Assembly (NCBI GenBank): GCA_021793635.1
Contig: JAJYSI010000081.1
Location: 1-9,735 of the forward strand
Direction of reading: 5' to 3'
DNA length: 9,735 bases
Source: Bacteroidota bacterium
GTDB taxonomy: Bacteria > Bacteroidota > Ignavibacteria > Ignavibacteriales > Ignavibacteriaceae
Position numbers and translations under genes: made by a program. The notes under the pieces are model-generated. The model did no database searches. It saw only the letters and a list, made by a program, of their open reading frames with translations, and was not told where the DNA came from. Of this stretch, positions 5,600 to 9,735 are shown piece after piece. The first letter of the stretch is position 1; each line of letters begins with the position of its first letter.

Positions 5600-8377
5600 A
5601 TGAGTAAAAAGTCACTAAGTCTATTAGAAGGGTCACTCCAAGACGAGCCCCTAAAAAGAGATATTAGAGAACTTGGTGTAATTCTTGGAAAGATTTTAAT
5701 CGAACAAGAAAATTATGTCATTTATGAAACAGTCGAAAAACTGCGGGCTTTGACTAAAAAATTGCGCGTTTCATACGACAGCACAACAAGGAGTAATATT
5801 GCTGGTTTAATCAACAAGCTTGACTCAGATAAAGCATACAAAGTTGTTAGGGCTTTTTCAATATATTTTATATTGGTAAATGCTGCCGATGAAGTGCACC
5901 GAATTAGAAGACAACGTTCGAACCTTCTAAATGGGGAAATAACAGAAAGCGGTTCAATTAGCGAGGCATTTGAAGAGCTCAAAAAGGAAAAATATTCAGA
6001 GAAGATGGTGAATGAGATCCTAAATTCTATTGAAATTATTCCCGTCTTTACGGCTCATCCAACCGAGGCTACCAGACAAACTACACTAAGAAAAATATTG
6101 AAGATAAGTCAACTGCTTCTTAAGCGAGAGTTAATGATATTAACTCCCGATGAGATAAATGAAATTAAACAGGAATTGCAAACTGAAATAACACTGTTAT
6201 GGCAATCGAATGAAATCAGGTTTCATAAGGTAACTGTAAAAGATGAAATTCAGCGAGGGATGTTTTTCTTTAAGGAAGTTTTATACGATATAATTCCGGA
6301 TTATTATTTATCGGTTAATTCAAAACTAAAAACAATCCTAAATGTAGATACAATATCGCCGTCATTATTGAAATTCGGTTCATGGATGGGGGGTGACAGA
6401 GACGGCCACCCTTTTATTACAGTGGATGTAACTAAAGAAACTTTGTTAAATAATAAAAGACAAATTATTAATCTTTACCAAAATGATCTTGACTCGCTTT
6501 ATACTTCCTTAAGCTCATCCTTAAATATTTCGACAGCGAGCAAAGCGCTTGAGTCTTCGATTAACTCAGATATTTCTCTATTCGATAAGAATTTTTCAGA
6601 TAATATACTACGTGACCCTTCTGAAATCTATAGGGCTAAAATATTCCAAATTTCATATAAACTTGAAAGAACTGTCAATAACGAAGAATTTGGCTACAAG
6701 AAATCTTCTGATTTTATTGATGACCTGGAAACCATCTACGAAAGCCTTTCAAAGAATAAGGGAAAAATAGTTGCCGACACTGTTGTATTGCCATTAATTT
6801 ATAAAGTGAAAACTTATGGCTTTAGATTGGTGGCGCTGGATATTCGACAGAATGCAATTTTATTAAAAGAAGCTGTTGCCGAATTACTCTCCTATTCAGA
6901 AGTTGTTGAAAACTATTCTCTATTGCCTGAAGATCAAAAAATACCTCTTTTAACAAAGGAGATACTTAGTTCTAGACCATTAAAAAATAATTACAGCGAT
7001 TTAAGTGTATCAACAAGACAGATTATCGAAGAATTGTCGCTCATAAAATGGGGTAAAACAAACATTGCTCCAAATGCATGCAACGATTATATAATCAGTA
7101 ATTGTTCCTCGGTTAGTGATGTTCTAAATGCTCTTCTTCTTGCAAAAGAAGCAGGTCTAATTAAATTGCGGAATCATAGAATAATTCAATCTGATTTTAA
7201 CATTCTTCCGCTTTTCGAAACAATAGAAGATCTTAGAAAATCGGACCGCGTAATGAAAGAATTATTTTCAAATACATCTTATATGCAGCACTTATTACTT
7301 CGTGCGAAGATTCAGAAAATAATGATTGGTTATTCAGATAGCAATAAAGACGGTGGAATTGTTACTTCAAACTATGAGCTGTACAAAGCACAGATAAATC
7401 TTAAGAAATTATGTGACTCCGAAAATATTGAACTGACTCTATTCCATGGACGCGGTGGCTCTATTTCAAGGGGCGGTGGACCTGTAAATCAATCAATTCT
7501 GGCTCAGCCTTATGGAACTATAGAAGGGAAAATTAAAATCACCGAACAGGGGGAGATGATCTCTTCAAAATATCTCTTGCCGCAAATTGCATTAAGAAGC
7601 TTGGAGCTAATGACTTCAGCAGTAATTACTACTACAGCAAGAACAAAATTCAAATCGGGAATTGATAAATTTGAAAAATACAGTGATATTTTTGAGGATA
7701 TTTCCCAAGTTGCATTTGAGCATTACCGCCTTTTAGTGAATCACCCGAATTTCTTTTCATACTTTCGATGTGCAACACCAATAGACATAATCGAGCAAAT
7801 AGAAATAGGCTCAAGACCATCATCAAGAAAAAAAAGCAAAGACATTCGCCTGCTTCGAGCAATTCCCTGGGTGTTTACCTGGACCCAAAATCGCCAGACA
7901 ATTTCCGGCTGGTACGGTTTTGGTTCGGCAATTCACCAATGCATAAATGAAAATAAAACGGACTGGGACTCAATGCGTAAAATGTACGGAGAATGGGAGT
8001 TCTTCAAAACTCTGGTTGATAATATTGAAATGGTGCTTCTTAAGACCGATATGATAATCGGCAGGGAGTATGTGTCTTTGTGTAATAACAAAAGAATCGC
8101 AAATCAAATATTTAATTTAATTAATAAGGAGTACGAACTTTCATGCAGCGCAGTTCTGAAAATTACAGGCGAGAAGAATTTGCTTGATGCGGATAAATCT
8201 CTTCAAAGATCTATCTTGCTGAGAAACCCATACATCGATCCGATTAGTTTTATCCAGGTAAAATTTGTAAAGCAATTCAGGAAGAAAAATATTTCAAAGA
8301 ATCAAAGAGAAAATCTCTTAATGTTATTAAGATCAACGGTAAACGGAATTGCCTCCGGCGTTAGAAACACAGGCTAA
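5600..8377 (+). CDS. ppc: Phosphoenolpyruvate carboxylase
   Basis: This cytosolic anaplerotic enzyme converts PEP and bicarbonate to oxaloacetate and phosphate. The 925-residue protein is complete and slightly longer than the E. coli enzyme (883). The signatures appear in order: VFTAHPTE with catalytic H153; GSWMGGDRDGHP (260-271); LDIRQNA with R416; GYSDSNKDGG with K583; FHGRGGSISRGGGP (615-628) with H616, R618 and R624; EQGE (649-652); RAIPWVFTWTQNR (753-765); and the family C-terminus VRNTG. The four residues that bind the inhibitor L-aspartate in E. coli (R587, K773, R832, N881) appear to be matched by R624, K815, R875 and N923, so feedback inhibition by aspartate is expected. There is no plant-type N-terminal phosphorylation motif. 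The Shine-Dalgarno is weak, and a six-codon frame (ATG at 5583) ends in TGA overlapping the start as ATGA. The gene stands alone on its strand, diverging from the lipoprotein operon and converging on lhgO. Confidence 0.98.
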   Translation: MSKKSLSLLEGSLQDEPLKRDIRELGVILGKILIEQENYVIYETVEKLRALTKKLRVSYDSTTRSNIAGLINKLDSDKAYKVVRAFSIYFILVNAADEVHRIRRQRSNLLNGEITESGSISEAFEELKKEKYSEKMVNEILNSIEIIPVFTAHPTEATRQTTLRKILKISQLLLKRELMILTPDEINEIKQELQTEITLLWQSNEIRFHKVTVKDEIQRGMFFFKEVLYDIIPDYYLSVNSKLKTILNVDTISPSLLKFGSWMGGDRDGHPFITVDVTKETLLNNKRQIINLYQNDLDSLYTSLSSSLNISTASKALESSINSDISLFDKNFSDNILRDPSEIYRAKIFQISYKLERTVNNEEFGYKKSSDFIDDLETIYESLSKNKGKIVADTVVLPLIYKVKTYGFRLVALDIRQNAILLKEAVAELLSYSEVVENYSLLPEDQKIPLLTKEILSSRPLKNNYSDLSVSTRQIIEELSLIKWGKTNIAPNACNDYIISNCSSVSDVLNALLLAKEAGLIKLRNHRIIQSDFNILPLFETIEDLRKSDRVMKELFSNTSYMQHLLLRAKIQKIMIGYSDSNKDGGIVTSNYELYKAQINLKKLCDSENIELTLFHGRGGSISRGGGPVNQSILAQPYGTIEGKIKITEQGEMISSKYLLPQIALRSLELMTSAVITTTARTKFKSGIDKFEKYSDIFEDISQVAFEHYRLLVNHPNFFSYFRCATPIDIIEQIEIGSRPSSRKKSKDIRLLRAIPWVFTWTQNRQTISGWYGFGSAIHQCINENKTDWDSMRKMYGEWEFFKTLVDNIEMVLLKTDMIIGREYVSLCNNKRIANQIFNLINKEYELSCSAVLKITGEKNLLDADKSLQRSILLRNPYIDPISFIQVKFVKQFRKKNISKNQRENLLMLLRSTVNGIASGVRNTG

Positions 8378-9583
8378 TTAAAAAATACTAATTGCTTTTT
8401 TGGCGATTGTATTTCCTATACTTAAAGAAGCTGTTGCCGCTGGCGAAGGAGCATTTAACACGTGAATCATTTTTTCAGCCTCGATAATTCTAAAATCATC
8501 GACTAATTTTCCATCCCGATCAAGCGCTTGGGCGCGTACCCCAGCGCCTTCGCGGTAAACATCATCATAACCGATAGACAGAATTAGTTTTTGAAGAGAT
8601 TTAACAAAAAGCACTTTGCTTAATGATCTTCGGAATTCATCAATGCCCATTTTATAATGATGAGACACCATCTTCCAGAAACCTGGATAAGAAATCATTT
8701 GTGAAACATCCTTAAATGAAAAATCTTTTTGATTATAACCTTCACGCTTAAATGCTAGTACAGCATTGGGACCAGCTTCTATTCCGCCGCTAATCATTCT
8801 TGTAAAATGAACTCCAAGAAATGGAAATTTAGGATCGGGTACAGGATAGATTAAGTTTTTAACTAAATATTCCTTTTCCTTTTTTAATTTGTAGTATTCT
8901 CCGCGAAAGGGAATAATTTGTAAATTCGGGTTAACGCCGCAAATCCGGGCAACTCTATCGGCTTGAAGCCCCCCGCAATTAATTAGAAACTTAGCTCGTA
9001 CTTCGCCGGATAAGGTCTGCAGAATTAAATCGTTTCCATCCCTAACCAGCGAAATAAATTTGCTGTTAGTAGTAATTTCACCGCCGTTATTCGAGATAAT
9101 TTTTGCATAAGCTTCGGTAACTTCAGTGTAATCAACAATTCCGGTTTCAGACACAAACAATCCCGCAATACCTTCGGCGTATGGTTCATAATCTTTAATC
9201 TCTTCTTTGGCTAATCTGGTAACTCCATTCAATCCGTTTGCAATTCCCCGTCTTTCAAGTTCATCAAGCGCCGGCAATTCTTCTTTTGAAGAGGCAAGTA
9301 CAATTTTTCCGCAGTGTTGGTGGTTAATATTATTTTCTTCACAAAAACGGTACATCATTTCTCTTCCTGTAACACAGTTTAATGCTTTCAAAGAGCCAGG
9401 CTTATAATAAAGACCAGAATGAATTACGCCGCTATTATTTCCTGTTTGATGCGGAGCTATTCTGTTTTCTGTTTCAAGAACGACAACCGAATAATTACCT
9501 AACCTTTGAAGCGATAATGCTGTCGCTGTTCCGACAATACCGCCGCCTACAACGGCGAAATCATAAGTTCGTGAATTGCTCAT
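8378..9583 (-). CDS. lhgO: L-2-hydroxyglutarate oxidase (dehydrogenase), FAD-dependent
   Basis: The enzyme oxidises L-2-hydroxyglutarate to 2-oxoglutarate with FAD and in E. coli passes the electrons to the membrane quinone pool. This recovers a dead-end side product and can serve glutarate or lysine breakdown. From the ATG at 9583 the protein has 401 residues. A Rossmann FAD motif starts at once (YDFAVVGGGIVG, glycines near 12-18). Then come HQTGNNSGVIHSGLYY (45-60), PFRGEYY (225-231), the stretch YPVPDPKFPFLGVHFTRM (246-263), GPNAVLAFKREGY (271-283), GAGVRAQ (346-352) and NAPSPAAT (377-384). All closely parallel E. coli LhgO (YgaF). An in-frame TTG at 9640 would add 19 residues but lacks family support; E. 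coli LhgO begins two residues before YDF. CTGGAAAA is a weak Shine-Dalgarno. No csiD or gab genes are visible, so a metabolite-repair role is as likely as glutarate catabolism. The stop codon abuts the ppc stop. Confidence 0.95.
   Translation of the reverse strand: MSNSRTYDFAVVGGGIVGTATALSLQRLGNYSVVVLETENRIAPHQTGNNSGVIHSGLYYKPGSLKALNCVTGREMMYRFCEENNINHQHCGKIVLASSKEELPALDELERRGIANGLNGVTRLAKEEIKDYEPYAEGIAGLFVSETGIVDYTEVTEAYAKIISNNGGEITTNSKFISLVRDGNDLILQTLSGEVRAKFLINCGGLQADRVARICGVNPNLQIIPFRGEYYKLKKEKEYLVKNLIYPVPDPKFPFLGVHFTRMISGGIEAGPNAVLAFKREGYNQKDFSFKDVSQMISYPGFWKMVSHHYKMGIDEFRRSLSKVLFVKSLQKLILSIGYDDVYREGAGVRAQALDRDGKLVDDFRIIEAEKMIHVLNAPSPAATASLSIGNTIAKKAISIF
8380..8401. terminator. Possible weak bidirectional A/T stem at the tail-to-tail junction
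   Basis: AAAAAA at 8380-8385 can pair with TTTTTT at 8396-8401 around a ten-base loop. Each strand then ends in a T run, as in a bidirectional terminator, but there is no GC stem. It overlaps the last codons of lhgO. No better terminator exists at this junction. Confidence 0.2.
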
Positions 9584-9616
9584 AAAAACATTTTCCAGTC
9601 TGATATTTGAGGGACA

Positions 9617-9635
9617 ATTTTTCGACCCGAAAAAT
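9617..9635. promoter_or_regulatory. Perfect inverted repeat upstream of lhgO, candidate operator or leader hairpin
   Basis: ATTTTTCG and CGAAAAAT are perfect 8-base complements around ACC (plus-strand reading). The repeat lies 33 bases before the lhgO ATG. It could be an operator for a dimeric repressor or, if transcribed, a short hairpin with a three-base loop. lhgO genes elsewhere are controlled by local GntR-type regulators, but none is in this window. Confidence 0.4.
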
Positions 9636-9649
9636 AACAATAAGTATGC

Positions 9650-9666
9650 GGTAAATCATTTTTACC
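9650..9666. repeat. Small 6-bp stem-loop in the lhgO upstream region
   Basis: GGTAAA and TTTACC flank a five-base TCATT loop, 15 bases beyond the perfect repeat at 9617-9635. It is short and may be chance. The rest of 9667-9735 is AT-rich with no recognisable gene. Confidence 0.2.
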
Positions 9667-9735
9667 CTTAACTTAATTTTGTTAATTAACCAACGTCTTT
9701 AGCGGATTTATTACGAAAAACTTATTAACTAAATT

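Noticed and set aside
6866..8439. A 16-base exact direct repeat (AAAGAAGCTGTTGCCG) at 6866-6881 and 8424-8439.
   Set aside because: It lies inside two coding regions read on opposite strands, with no shared flanks. Shared composition or chance is sufficient, and there is no sign of a mobile element.
9584..9640. N-terminal extension of LhgO from a TTG at 9640, giving 420 residues.
   Set aside because: The added 19 residues precede the FAD motif with no counterpart in LhgO, and the perfect dyad at 9617-9635 would fall inside the gene. The ATG at 9583 places YDF near the N-terminus as in the family.
9639..9685. An lhgO promoter (TTAAGG, 17 bases, CATACT on the minus strand) and the palindrome GTTAATTAAC at 9681-9690.
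   Set aside because: The hexamer matches are weak, and a 10-base A/T-rich palindrome is common at this composition.

Overview
The window is AT-rich bacterial chromosomal DNA holding five intact protein genes. I see no rRNA, tRNA, CRISPR array, insertion sequence or phage gene. The likely source is a member of the Bacteroidota/Ignavibacteriota (FCB) lineage. This is inferred from the low GC, the large lipoprotein that combines a peptidoglycan amidase with golvesin-like, FN3 and glutamine-amidotransferase-like modules, its loose lipobox, and start sites that often lack a strong Shine-Dalgarno. No single gene fixes the taxon.

Layout: (1) 205-549 (+) encodes a small three-helix membrane protein of DUF4234 type with a strong Shine-Dalgarno. 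A long hairpin at 612-645 follows it. (2) A minus-strand pair runs from 5417 down to 688. The first gene is the ~1005-residue lipoprotein with an Amidase_3 catalytic core. It is followed after 32 bases by a 559-residue amidase-signature (Ser-Ser-Lys) hydrolase with an N-terminal membrane or signal segment. The two probably form an operon of exported enzymes. (3) A 182-base divergent intergenic region (5418-5599) carries a perfect 18-bp inverted repeat and a 14-bp palindrome. (4) 5600-8377 (+) encodes a complete phosphoenolpyruvate carboxylase with the catalytic motifs and the expected aspartate-inhibitor residues. (5) 8378-9583 (-) encodes L-2-hydroxyglutarate oxidase (LhgO). Its stop codon abuts the PEPC stop codon, so the two genes are tail to tail with no bases between. 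The last 152 bases are the lhgO upstream region, with a perfect inverted repeat at 9617-9635.

Functional reading: PEPC makes oxaloacetate to refill the TCA cycle. LhgO turns L-2-hydroxyglutarate, a side product of 2-oxoglutarate metabolism, back into 2-oxoglutarate. Both touch the same part of central metabolism, but their convergent arrangement gives no evidence of co-regulation. The minus-strand pair looks like envelope or cell-wall biology. I found no convincing novel multi-gene system. The most notable items are the domain inserted into the Amidase_3 catalytic core, the pairing of two unrelated exported amidases, and the two perfect inverted repeats in promoter regions.
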